A stretch of 46,354 nt of DNA from Chitinophagaceae bacterium (lineage in GTDB: Bacteria > Bacteroidota > Bacteroidia > Chitinophagales > Chitinophagaceae): the NCBI GenBank assembly GCA_013696395.1, contig JACCYQ010000177.1:1-46354 (forward strand), read 5' to 3'. Shown here in pieces: positions 34,927 to 43,500 of the stretch. Every line of letters begins with the position of its first letter. Position 1 is the stretch's first letter. Both the position numbers and the translations under genes were made by a program. Below the pieces are notes generated by a model that saw only the letters and a program-made list of their open reading frames with translations, searched no databases and was not told the origin of the DNA.

Positions 34927-35445
34927 TCAGTGGCATTTAAAATAATCAAACGGCTCTTTGCAATTTTCGCAGCGGTAAAGTGATTTACAGGCCGTGCTGC
35001 CAAACTCGCTGATTCGGGTTGTATTATAGGAACTGCAACGAGGACATTGCACCGATTCATCTGCAAATAAAGCAGTACTGCAAACCTGTTGCTTTGGATT
35101 GGGAGGCGCAATACCAAAAGCTTTTAATTTTTCTTTGCCAGCTTCAGACATCCAGTCGGTTGTCCATGCAGGAGATAATACCTGTTTAACTTTTACATCC
35201 TTATATCCATATTCCATCAGTTTTAAACGGATGTTCATGCTGATGATATCCATAGCAGGGCAACCAGAATATGTAGGTGTTATAACTACTTCGTACTGGT
35301 AATCATTAAAAACAACATCCCGCACAATACCCAGGTCAATAACCGACAATACCGGCACTTCCGGATCATTCACTTCTTCCAGGATTTTCCAGATCTGTTG
35401 TTTTACTAATGCCGGATCAGGTGTATGTTGGGTTGTTTTGTTCAT
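34927..35445 (-). CDS. paaD: Phenylacetyl-CoA epoxidase maturation subunit PaaD
   Basis: This 172-residue protein has an N-terminal MIP18/DUF59 domain (about 10-95: IWKILEEVNDPEVPVLSVIDLGIV, TPTYSGCPAMDIIS) and a C-terminal zinc-ribbon tail (CPRC, CKSLYRCENC, then DYFKCH). PaaD is needed for making active epoxidase, probably in iron or iron-sulfur assembly. It comes 8 nt after paaC. In many genomes paaE follows paaD. Here the next sequence is an AT-rich repeat and a convergent gene, so paaE is not adjacent. Confidence 0.92.
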   Translation of the reverse strand: MNKTTQHTPDPALVKQQIWKILEEVNDPEVPVLSVIDLGIVRDVVFNDYQYEVVITPTYSGCPAMDIISMNIRLKLMEYGYKDVKVKQVLSPAWTTDWMSEAGKEKLKAFGIAPPNPKQQVCSTALFADESVQCPRCSSYNTTRISEFGSTACKSLYRCENCKEPFDYFKCH

Positions 35446-35453
35446 TTAAAATA

Positions 35454-36266
35454 TTACCAGGTTGCGTTTGGAAAAGTTCTTTGGATATATTGCATTTCTG
35501 CCAATATATATCCCAGGTGTTCCGTATGTCTGCCACTGGTTCCACCCGTTTGCATCCATCCACTAACAGGCATGCCCAGGTTAGCTTCGTCAAAAATATT
35601 TTTTACGCGGTTTACCCAGGATTGCTGCAGAAGTTTTGTATCAGAGTCCGGAGCCAGGGCTTCATCAATGAAAGGTTCAAACATTTCTCCGGTATACATC
35701 CAAAGATCATCAACAGCATTTTGCATCCGGGCATGACTTTCATCCGTTCCATCGCCCAGGCGAATAACCCATTCGCTGCTCCATCGTAAATGATAAGTCA
35801 CTTCTTTAAGTGATTTATCAGCAATGGCTGCAATCGTTGCGTCCGGGCTTTTTATCAAATTTGTATACAAATCATATTGCCAGGCACTGAAAAAGAATTG
35901 ACGCAAAATTGTGAATGCCCAGTCACCTCTTGGTAGTTCAGGCATTAAAAAATTCAAGTATTGATTTTCATCCCGCAAAAAAGCAAGATCATCTTCGTTC
36001 AACTCTCTCCCATAATTTTTCCATGGCCTTGGAATAAGATGGTCTGTGGCATTCTTTTCATCATCCGAAAAACCATTGTACAATGCAGCGGCATAGGCAT
36101 AAAAATTTTTGGCTTGCCCCAGTAAGTCCAGTGAGATATTGGTAATAGCTATGTCCTGCTCCAGTACTGGTCCATGACCACACCATTCGCTGTTACGCTG
36201 GGAAAGAATAAGGGCGTTGTCGGCGAGATGGAGGGTGCATTTGATAAGTTGGTATGTTGATTGCAT
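35454..36266 (-). CDS. paaC: Phenylacetyl-CoA epoxidase structural subunit PaaC
   Basis: This 270-residue helical ferritin-like protein pairs with PaaA in the multicomponent monooxygenase that epoxidises phenylacetyl-CoA. It matches the PaaC family by LSQRNSEWCGHGPVLEQDIAITNISLDLLGQA (about 22-53), the LRWSSEWVIRLGDGTDESHARMQ block (about 160-182) and the C-terminal WMQTGGTSGRHTEHLGYILAEMQ. PaaC retains helix geometry but no functional diiron site in its family. The ATG overlaps the end of a 14-bp repeat (36265-36278) that has an inverted copy at 36775-36788. It is separated from paaB by the S23-type gene. Confidence 0.93.
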   Translation of the reverse strand: MQSTYQLIKCTLHLADNALILSQRNSEWCGHGPVLEQDIAITNISLDLLGQAKNFYAYAAALYNGFSDDEKNATDHLIPRPWKNYGRELNEDDLAFLRDENQYLNFLMPELPRGDWAFTILRQFFFSAWQYDLYTNLIKSPDATIAAIADKSLKEVTYHLRWSSEWVIRLGDGTDESHARMQNAVDDLWMYTGEMFEPFIDEALAPDSDTKLLQQSWVNRVKNIFDEANLGMPVSGWMQTGGTSGRHTEHLGYILAEMQYIQRTFPNATW

Positions 36267-36278
36267 CAGGAATTTGGG
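36265..36278 (+). repeat. 14-bp inverted repeat, left copy (overlaps paaC start)
   Basis: ATCAGGAATTTGGG. Its exact reverse complement lies at 36775-36788. The two enclose the four-helix-bundle gene in a 524-nt segment. Confidence 0.6.
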
Positions 36279-36333
36279 ATTGGGAATTAGGAATTAGTTT
36301 TTATCGACCATCTAAATAAATCAATTAAAAATT

Positions 36334-36717
36334 TTATAATTTCTTTTGTTTGTCTAAATAATTTATGTACCCGTTTATCAATTTAAAAACTGTTTCACAC
36401 ATAATCTCTATTTCTAAAAAATCTTCCTGTGAAATATAATTTTCATCAAATGCAATAACTAAGCGATCAATTGTTTCCGTGACAGAACCTCTTGCCTGAA
36501 TAAAAAAATGTCTTGTATCTGAATAAGTATATCTGCCATAACCTTCGGCCATATTATTTGTCACTGAACGGCTTGCCCGGATCATTTGGGAAGCCAGTTG
36601 AAATTTTTCCTCGGGTGGCAATTTTTTAACAAGGATTGAAATTCTATTTCTTAAATCTCTTCCTTTCTTCCAGCAATCTAATTCCTTAAACCCTTTATAT
36701 GAATTTGATGAAGACAT
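36334..36717 (-). CDS. Four-helix-bundle protein (S23/TIGR02436 family)
   Basis: This 127-residue protein has the S23-type signature: FKELDCWKKGRDLRNRISILVKKLPPEEKFQLASQMIRASRSVTNNMAEGYGRYTYSD, then FFIQARGSVTETIDRLVIA. Family members were first seen inside intervening sequences of 23S rRNA genes and are scattered as single genes through Bacteroidota genomes. Their biochemical role is unclear. Here it sits between paaB (93 nt away) and paaC (67 nt) in the same orientation, flanked by a 14-bp inverted repeat and GGAATTAGG-type repeat sequence. It looks like an inserted passenger, not a Paa component. Confidence 0.85.
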   Translation of the reverse strand: MSSSNSYKGFKELDCWKKGRDLRNRISILVKKLPPEEKFQLASQMIRASRSVTNNMAEGYGRYTYSDTRHFFIQARGSVTETIDRLVIAFDENYISQEDFLEIEIMCETVFKLINGYINYLDKQKKL

Positions 36718-36774
36718 TATCTGTATAATTATTATAAAAACTATTCAAATCCATATGCCTTTTTTGAATTTCAC

Positions 36775-36788
36775 CCCAAATTCCTGAT
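36775..36788 (-). repeat. 14-bp inverted repeat, right copy
   Basis: CCCAAATTCCTGAT on the plus strand is the exact reverse complement of 36265-36278. It lies in the stretch just after the paaB stop (36811), which contains further GGAATCAGG-like units on the minus strand. Confidence 0.6.
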
Positions 36789-36810
36789 TCCTTTTCCCTG
36801 ATTCCAAAAA

Positions 36811-37371
36811 CTACATATGCTTCACTTCATCAGGCAGGTCATAAAAAGTAGGATGACGATAAACTTTATCATTGGCGGGTTCATAAAAGCTTTCAGCATC
36901 ATCAGGATTGGTGGCGTGAATATGTTTGCTTTCAACCACCCAGATACTTACACCCTCCTGCCGGCGTGTATAAACATCCCGGGCATTTTCAATGGCCATA
37001 GCAGCATCGGCAGCATGCAAACTGCCTGCGTGTTTATGATCCAGGCCTTGTTTACTGCGGATAAAAACTTCCCAAAGTGGCCAGGTCCCCCCAACCTCTA
37101 AAGTGGGCATTGGAGAAACAGATTTTTTTTCAATTTTTTTTTCTGAATCATTTGGTAAACCACCACCTTCAATGGCATCGAAATCACCGTAATAGTATTT
37201 TTTATAGAGATTCATCATTTTAGAATTTATGTTTAGCAGCCCCCCGCCCCCCCAAAGGGGGGATTGGAGAAACAGATTTTTTTTCGATTTTTTTTCTGAA
37301 CCATTTGGTAAGCCACCACCTTCAATGGCATCGTAATCACCGTAATAGTATTTTTTATAGAGATTCATCAT
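36811..37371 (-). CDS. paaB: Phenylacetyl-CoA epoxidase subunit PaaB with repeat-derived N-terminal extension
   Basis: The last 91 residues (WPLWEVFIRSKQGLDHKHAGS to PTFYDLPDEVKHM) are a normal PaaB, which bridges PaaAC heterodimers; the E. coli protein is about 95 residues. The open frame extends to 186 codons. The extra N-terminal part is two copies of a repeat-encoded segment (MMNLYKKYYYGD, then DAIEGGGLPN) joined by SPLWGGGGLLN from a C-rich palindrome. Three starts are possible: 37371, 37218 (second MM) and 37110 (MPTLEVGG). The last gives 99 residues, nearest to the family length. I keep the full open frame because all codons are open and its start is repeated at 37218. Repeat insertion at the gene start is inferred. 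Confidence 0.75.
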   Translation of the reverse strand: MMNLYKKYYYGDYDAIEGGGLPNGSEKKSKKNLFLQSPLWGGGGLLNINSKMMNLYKKYYYGDFDAIEGGGLPNDSEKKIEKKSVSPMPTLEVGGTWPLWEVFIRSKQGLDHKHAGSLHAADAAMAIENARDVYTRRQEGVSIWVVESKHIHATNPDDAESFYEPANDKVYRHPTFYDLPDEVKHM

Positions 37372-37390
37372 TTTTGAATTTATGTTTAGC
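37109..37390 (-). repeat. Tandem duplication of about 128 bp at the 5' end of paaB
   Basis: Unit 1 (37109-37237) and unit 2 (37263-37390) both run from ATTGGAGAAACAG to GTTTAGC, with few differences and one extra T in unit 1. Between them is a C-rich palindrome (37240-37262: CCCCCC G CCCCCCC AAA GGGGGG). Each unit holds the same leader and an ATG ATG start on the minus strand. The units are 153 bp apart at their minus-strand 5' ends, which keeps the frame, and the 1-nt indel then shifts the downstream reading. Confidence 0.85.
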
Positions 37391-37552
37391 GTTTAGGCTT
37401 TAAAATGTTTAAAGGTTTAAAGGTTTAAAAATATGTTCTACATTTTACTTTTGTAGAAGGACATCTTATCAACAAACCACCTTATCACCTTTCAGCCCAA
37501 TTCCCAATATCCCAATCCCTAATTAACTAATCAACCATTCAACTATTCAACT
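37391..37552 (-). repeat. Composite degenerate intergenic repeat after paaA
   Basis: This has the same block order as 24914-25072: tandem GTTTAAAGGTTTAA (37391-37430), CTTATCAAC/CCTTTCA (about 37465-37494), TTCCCAAT/CCCAATCCC (37501-37520) and AACTATTCAA (37541-37550), ending 4 nt before the paaA stop. Together with the tandem unit above it fills the 444-nt stretch between paaA and the PaaB domain; I see no gene in it other than the paaB extension. Confidence 0.55.
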
Positions 37553-37554
37553 CC

Positions 37555-38490
37555 TCACGCTGCTTCCTGTTTTTGCCGCATAGCCCGTTTATTAGCATAT
37601 GCTACTGCTGCTTCCCGCACCCATGCACCTTCTTCATGAGCTTTGCGGCGGGCATCAAGGCGTTCTTTATTGCAGGGACCATTGCCTTTTACCACGTTCC
37701 AGAATTCATCCCAATTAATTTCACCAAAATCATAATGCTTTCGCTCTTCGTTCCATTTCAGATCGGGATCAGGTACTGTGAGGCCAAGAACGTTTGCCTG
37801 TTCGGCGATCATATCTACAAAGCGTTGCCTCAATTCATCATTGCTGAAACGCTTGATTTTCCATTGCATACTTTGTTCGGTATGCGGGGAGTCACTGTCG
37901 TGCGGACCAAACATCATCAGGCTTGGCCACCACCAGCGATTGAAAGCATCCTGCGCCATAGCTTTTTGTTCAGGACTTCCCTGGCAAAGCATTAATAATA
38001 TTTCAAAACCCTGGCGTTGGTGAAAACTTTCTTCTTTGCAGATTCTTATCATAGCTCTGCTATAAGGACCATAAGATGCCCTGGTAAGCGGAACCTGGTT
38101 CATGATAGCAGCGCCATCAACCAACCAACCTATGGCGCCCATATCGGCCCAGGTGGTTGCGGGATAATTAAATATGGATGAATACTTAGCCTTACCGGAA
38201 TGTAACTGATCTATCATTTCATCGCGGCTTATGCCAAGCGTTTCTGCAGCGGAATATAAATAGAGCCCATGTCCGGCTTCATCCTGCACTTTGGCAATTA
38301 ATATCTGTTTTCTTTTTAAAGAAGGAGCCCGGCTGATCCAGTTACCCTCTGGCAACATGCCAACAATTTCGCTATGAGCATGCTGGCTTACCTGGCGGAT
38401 CAAGGTTTGCCGGTATTTTTCCGGCATCCAGTCACGCGGTTCAATGCGAATCTCCTGTTCCAGTTTCTGATCAAATAATGCTTGTTCCAT
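37555..38490 (-). CDS. paaA: Phenylacetyl-CoA epoxidase catalytic subunit PaaA
   Basis: This 311-residue ferritin-like diiron oxygenase subunit inserts one oxygen atom into the ring of phenylacetyl-CoA. The two iron-binding ExxH motifs are visible, in [20 protein letters not shown] (about 86-105) and in [17 protein letters not shown] (about 150-166). Other family marks are [37 protein letters not shown] and [23 protein letters not shown]. It heads the minus-strand order paaA, paaB, S23-type gene, paaC, paaD. The promoter should lie in the 204-nt divergent gap to the ECF sigma gene. The gap to paaB is long and filled with repeats. Confidence 0.95.
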   Translation of the reverse strand: MEQALFDQKLEQEIRIEPRDWMPEKYRQTLIRQVSQHAHSEIVGMLPEGNWISRAPSLKRKQILIAKVQDEAGHGLYLYSAAETLGISRDEMIDQLHSGKAKYSSIFNYPATTWADMGAIGWLVDGAAIMNQVPLTRASYGPYSRAMIRICKEESFHQRQGFEILLMLCQGSPEQKAMAQDAFNRWWWPSLMMFGPHDSDSPHTEQSMQWKIKRFSNDELRQRFVDMIAEQANVLGLTVPDPDLKWNEERKHYDFGEINWDEFWNVVKGNGPCNKERLDARRKAHEEGAWVREAAVAYANKRAMRQKQEAA

Positions 38491-38640
38491 ATGGTGTAAT
38501 TTCAGGTCTCAAATTTACAATAAAGTTCAGGCAGAGAAAGGCTAAAGTTCAAATTCACCAGTATATCTGCAACATTTATTTAAACCGGTATTTGAATTTT
38601 TCTCTCAACCCGGAATAAAAAAACATTTCAAAACCAATTA

Positions 38641-38668
38641 ACCAAAATATTTGGTAAGTTGCTAACTT
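38641..38668 (+). promoter_or_regulatory. Two adjacent dyads upstream of the ECF sigma gene
   Basis: ACCAAAATATTTGGT (38641-38655) has perfect 6-bp arms around ATA. It is followed directly by AAGTTGCTAACTT (38656-38668), with 5-bp arms around GCT. They lie 41-69 nt before the ATG at 38710, where operators or promoter elements are expected. Confidence 0.4.
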
Positions 38669-38709
38669 GCAAACACTACGTTCCAATTTAATAAATGGAG
38701 GGTAAGCTT

Positions 38710-39309
38710 ATGAACGATTGCACACAAGCTATACAAGTCAAAATTGCTGCCGGTGACCAAAAAGCTTTTGCCCGGCTTTACAGTATGTATCGGAATAAGC
38801 TTTGTCGATTTGCTTATACCCTGATACATAGTAAAGAAATAGCCGAAGAAATCATTGAAGATATATTTGTAACTGTGTGGAATAACCGGGAAACATTAAC
38901 CAGTATAGAAAACCTTCCTGTTTATTTGTATGTTTCCGTTAAAAACCGATCCTTGAACGAACTTTCACGCAAAGCCAAAGAACTGATTACCGCACCATAT
39001 GATTTCCTGGATTTTGAAATCGATGACGAAGCTGCGAATCCGCAGGACATGATGATCACTAATGAGATGTTGCAATTCATGCAAAAAGCAGTAAATACTT
39101 TACCTCCGCGGTGTAAAATGATTTTCAAATTAGTGAGAGAGGATGGATTAAAATACAAAGAGGTTTCACAGATACTGAACATTTCCATAAATACTATTGA
39201 TGTTCAAATGGCCATTGCGGTTAAAAGAATCTGCCAATCGCTCCAGGTTGAAAAGAAAAAAAACTTTCGCTTTCTTCTTTCACGGAAATCTTCCAAAATT
39301 GATTTCTGA
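38710..39309 (+). CDS. ECF-type RNA polymerase sigma factor
   Basis: This is a sigma-70 family ECF factor of 199 residues from the ATG at 38710. That start has a GGAGGG Shine-Dalgarno 7 nt upstream, which is rare in this phylum; an ATG at 38695 would add five residues and lie just before that site. Region 2 is at about 15-85 (DQKAFARLYSMYRNKLCRFAYTLI, then AEEIIEDIFVTVWNNRE). Region 4 is at about 118-175 (TLPPRCKMIFKLVREDGLKYKEVSQILNISINTIDVQMAIAVKRI). It precedes fecR and the STN-containing susC, the standard Bacteroidota cell-surface signalling set, and should turn on the downstream Sus-type genes. Confidence 0.92.
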   Translation: MNDCTQAIQVKIAAGDQKAFARLYSMYRNKLCRFAYTLIHSKEIAEEIIEDIFVTVWNNRETLTSIENLPVYLYVSVKNRSLNELSRKAKELITAPYDFLDFEIDDEAANPQDMMITNEMLQFMQKAVNTLPPRCKMIFKLVREDGLKYKEVSQILNISINTIDVQMAIAVKRICQSLQVEKKKNFRFLLSRKSSKIDF

Positions 39310-39424
39310 AAGAAACAAGTATTGGTAACCTCTACATGGTTAGCTTATCCTTACATGACTAATTGCACAGGTCTGAAAAATAATTTTATTTTTTTAGTAG
39401 ATGAGTTGGAAAATACTGTCCATA

Positions 39425-39438
39425 TAAGGTAGACCTTA
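39425..39438 (+). promoter_or_regulatory. Palindrome just before fecR
   Basis: TAAGGTAGACCTTA has perfect 6-bp arms TAAGGT/ACCTTA and ends 8 nt before the fecR ATG at 39447. It could be an operator for this locus or a small hairpin at the ribosome-binding region. Confidence 0.35.
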
Positions 39439-39446
39439 AACTAATC

Positions 39447-40532
39447 ATGACTGATCAAAATAAAATATGGCTGCTTATGGCCCGCAATCTTAGCGGTGAG
39501 GCCAACAATGAAGAAATATCCACATTCAATCAAATACTTTCTGATGACCCCGAATTGCAGCAACAATATGAATCCATATGTATGCTTTGGCAAACTTCAC
39601 GTAAAAAGTGGGATAACTCAGCGGATCATGAAGATGATATCTTAAACCGCTTATTACCATTATCAGCAGATGAGCATTTATTGGCCTTTGAGCAACAAGT
39701 ATCTAAGAACAAAATTCGTAAACGTACATTCTGGTTAATAGCAGCATGTACAGCCGGAATTATTTTTTTTATACTCCACACCCAGAATTTTTTCAAACCA
39801 TTGCCTATACCGTTGGTTAAGGTAATCGAATCGCCTAATGGAAGCCGGGTAAAAACTCAGCTCCCGGACGGTTCCGTGGTATTTTTGAACGCAGGGTCGG
39901 TATTAAACTATAACTATTTGTCTGATACAATGAGAGAAGTGACTATTACTGGTGAAGGTTACTTTGATATAATCCGGGATGAGAAAAGGCCTTTTGTTGT
40001 TCATGCCGATAATATTGACATCCAAGTTATAGGTACCCGCTTTACCGTTCGCTCATACCCTGATGATGAAGTTGTAGAAACTACGCTGATACACGGCGAA
40101 GTTGAATTAAAAAAAGTGGGCTATCATGCACCAATAAGAATGAAACCAAATCAAAAAATCAGCGTATCTAAACTACCCCTGCTTGAGAAAAATCAAAATT
40201 CAGGCAGCATTAAGAGTGCATTGACTGTCTTTGAAAAAGACTATTTAATTTCTACAATCGATTCTGCCCTAACCAAATCTAACCTTTCCGAAGTAGCCTG
40301 GATTTATAATCGCTTAATTTTTCGCGGAGATAAATTTGATCAACTGGCCAGGAAAATGGAAAGATGGTTTGATGTAAAAATTGTTTTTACTGACGACCAT
40401 GTAAAATCACTCAGTTTCAATGGCTCTTTTGAAAATGAAACAATAGACCAGGCGTTAACTGCTCTTCAAATTGCGGAACCTTTTAAATTTAAAATAAATC
40501 AATCAAATGAAGTTTTTATCAGTTCCCCATAA
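39447..40532 (+). CDS. FecR-family anti-sigma factor
   Basis: This 361-residue inner-membrane regulator holds the ECF sigma factor and responds to a signal from the outer-membrane SusC. The cytoplasmic N-terminus (about 1-90) has the short helical anti-sigma region. A single membrane helix follows (about 93-111, TFWLIAACTAGIIFFIL). The periplasmic FecR domain (about 135-235) has VESPNGSRVKTQLPDGSVVFLNAGS and GEGYFDIIRDEKRPFVVHADN. A C-terminal DUF4974 domain (about 280-360, LIFRGDKFDQLARKMERWFDVKIVF) matches the usual Bacteroidota layout. It is 137 nt after the sigma gene and 65 nt before susC. Confidence 0.92.
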   Translation: MTDQNKIWLLMARNLSGEANNEEISTFNQILSDDPELQQQYESICMLWQTSRKKWDNSADHEDDILNRLLPLSADEHLLAFEQQVSKNKIRKRTFWLIAACTAGIIFFILHTQNFFKPLPIPLVKVIESPNGSRVKTQLPDGSVVFLNAGSVLNYNYLSDTMREVTITGEGYFDIIRDEKRPFVVHADNIDIQVIGTRFTVRSYPDDEVVETTLIHGEVELKKVGYHAPIRMKPNQKISVSKLPLLEKNQNSGSIKSALTVFEKDYLISTIDSALTKSNLSEVAWIYNRLIFRGDKFDQLARKMERWFDVKIVFTDDHVKSLSFNGSFENETIDQALTALQIAEPFKFKINQSNEVFISSP

Positions 40533-40597
40533 AACAGAATATGGTTAAAATCATAAATGCGCCGCAATTTTTTGGTTAATCAACTCAATTAATTCAT

Positions 40598-43500
40598 ATG
40601 AAATTTTTTTTAATGAAAAATCCTACAGCATCCTTGTTCAGGGCTTTACGTATTGTAAACCTAACAGGGATATTTATTATGGTGCTTGTATTAAATGTTT
40701 CGGCTAAAGGTTTTGGTCAGAATACAGTTAGCCTGAACTACAAAAACACTTCACTGAACAAGGTTCTGGCCGATATTGAAGAACAAACCAATTTTCGTTT
40801 TCTGTATAACGAAAATATAAAAGGTATTAAAGGAAAAACGGCTATTTCAGTATCAAATGCCGAAGTAATGGATGTATTAGAGCTCCTTTTTAAAAATACA
40901 TCCCTGTCATATACTTTAATGCAAAATAACCTGGTAGTAATAAGGCAGGCTGAACTAACGAATAAGAAAGTATTTGAATTAATTACCGGTACGGTCCTGG
41001 GAGAAGGTGCCATACCGCTTAGTGGTGTTTCCGTACAGGTAAAAGGAACAACTACCGGAACTACAACCAATGCGGATGGAAAATTCTCCATTGATGTGGA
41101 AAATACAAATGTAACCCTGGTGTTTTCTTATGTAGGCTATGAAACCCAGGAAGTGGTCCTGGCAGGAAGGACATCACTGGATATTACCCTGCTTCCTTCT
41201 TCTTTAGCTATGGATGCAGTGGTAGTAATTGGATATGGTACTGCTGCCAAAAGAGATCTAACCGGTTCCATTGTTACCATTAAGGGAGAAGAAATAGCTA
41301 ATAGACCAGCAGCCAACCCGTTAGGTCTACTGCAAGGTAAAGTAGCAGGCCTCTCAGTTGTGAACTCAGGTCGTCCGGGTGCTGAACCTGATATTCGTAT
41401 TCGTGGTACTAACACAATTAATGGTGTGAAGCCAGTTTATATAGTGGATGGTATCTTGAATGATAATATCAATTTTTTAAATCCTGCAGATATTGAATCT
41501 ATTGAAGTCTTAAAAGATCCTTCTTCTTTAGCCATTTTTGGTGTGCGTGGTGCCAATGGAGCTATTGCCATTACTACCAAAAAAGCAAAAGCGGGTCAAT
41601 TGCTGGTTAATTTCAATACCTCTATTGGTGTAAAAAAAGTTCAGGAGAAAATAGCATTGACAAACGCAACCCAATTCAGAGAATTATATACCGAACAACT
41701 TGTTAATCAGGGCGCTAATGCATTTGATTATACTTTATGGAATGCTAATACGGACTGGCAGGATGAGATCTTCCAGGATGCTATCATTAATTATAACAAC
41801 ATTAGCATAACCGGGGCCACAGAAAAAAATCGTTTTTATTTAGGCCTTGGTTATATTAATGAAGAAGGTATTATCAAGCATGAGCAATACAAAAAATATA
41901 CGCTGAATTTTAGCGATGAACTCAGAGTGACCAGGGGTTTGAAGTTTGGTGTTACGATGAATGCTTATAGGGCTGAACTTCCACAGGAAAGAGGAGTGGG
42001 ATCGGCCATCAGGGCCGCACCTATTGCGCCGGTCTTAGACCCTACAACCGGATTATACCATACACTTCCTTCTTTTCAAAGAGCCCAGGTGTTTAATCCT
42101 TTGGTAAATGTTGAATCAGAAAAAAATACTTTAATTGCCCGGGAATACCGCGCAGTGGGTAGTATTTATGGTGATGTAAATTTTTTGAGAAACTTCAATT
42201 TCCGCGTTCAGCTTTTTGCAGACTATGGATTTAATACAGCCAGAGGCTATGCACCTATTATATCCGTTTATAACCCTGAAATTGTTGGTTCAGATAAAAG
42301 AGACACTTCACGCAGATCAACATCTGTTTTTCAAAGTCAGGATATTTATCCTAAAACCCAGATGGATTACCTGCTTACCTACAAAAAGAAATTCGGAGAT
42401 CATGATCTCACTGTTTTGGGTGGCGTTACCACTTATTACAGGGCATTTGAAGGAACAAATTCTTCCGTTCTGCAAGGAACTTCACAGGTTATTCCCAATA
42501 ATCCTGACAAATGGTATGTAGATGCAGTTGGTGATCCCTCAACTAAATTGGGATCAGGAAGTGCATGGGAAGATGCTTCACTATCCTATTTAGGTAGAGC
42601 TTTATACAATTACAGAGGTAAATACCTGTTGAATGCCTCCTTCAGGAGAGATGGCAGCAGCCAGTTTTATTCTTTAGGTAACCAATGGAAAAACTTTGGA
42701 GCTATTGGAGTTGGTTGGGTTATTAGCCGGGAAGATTTTTTTGGTGACCAGGAATTCCTGGATTACCTGAAATTAAAAGGATCATGGGGTATATTAGGAA
42801 ATAAGAATATTGATGACCGCTTCAGATACCCTGCTTATCCAACACTTACAAATGCCAACTCTGGTGTATTTGGAAATAATGTGGTTGCCGCATTAGAACC
42901 ACAGTATATTCCTGATCCAAACCTGAACTGGGAAACAGTTCATAGTTACGAAGTTGGATTAGAACTGAATACATTTAATAACAGGCTATTCTTTGAAGCG
43001 AATTACTATAATAAAGTAACAAAGGATGTACTTACTTTAGTTGATGGTCCTTCCGGAACTTTACCCGGTTTAGCAAACCTGGGAGAAATTGAAAATAAAG
43101 GTTTTGAATTTTCTGCTGCATGGAACCATGATTTATCCAATGACTTTGGATATTCAATTTCCGGAAACCTTACCACTATTAAAAATAATGTAACCAGGCT
43201 TAATAAAACAGGTTTTGAAATTATCAATGGTGCGGCAAGGACTACTGCAGGTTTCCCTATTGGTTATTTCTTTGGTTATATTCATGATGGAATTTATCAA
43301 TCTAATACAGAGGTAACCAAAAGCCCTACCAGTCAAATCGGTGCAGTTTCAGCAGGGGATATAAAGTTCAGAGATATTAATGGTGATGGTGAAATTACAG
43401 TAGATGACAGAACCTTGATAGGAAATCCTACACCAGATTTTATTTATGGGGGAAGTTTGTCTGCCAACTATAAAGGTTTTGATATTGGTGTTGATTTACA

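Noticed and set aside
36334-36717. S23-type gene as part of a 23S rRNA intervening sequence
   Set aside because: No rRNA sequence is adjacent; the gene lies between two paa genes.
37240-37262. C-rich/G-rich palindrome as a rho-independent terminator of paaA
   Set aside because: There is no T run on the transcribed strand after the stem, and the frame of paaB reads through it; it fits a dispersed repeat better.
37573-37995. Open frame of 140 codons on the plus strand inside paaA
   Set aside because: It lies wholly antisense to a fully conserved oxygenase gene and shows no recognisable motif.
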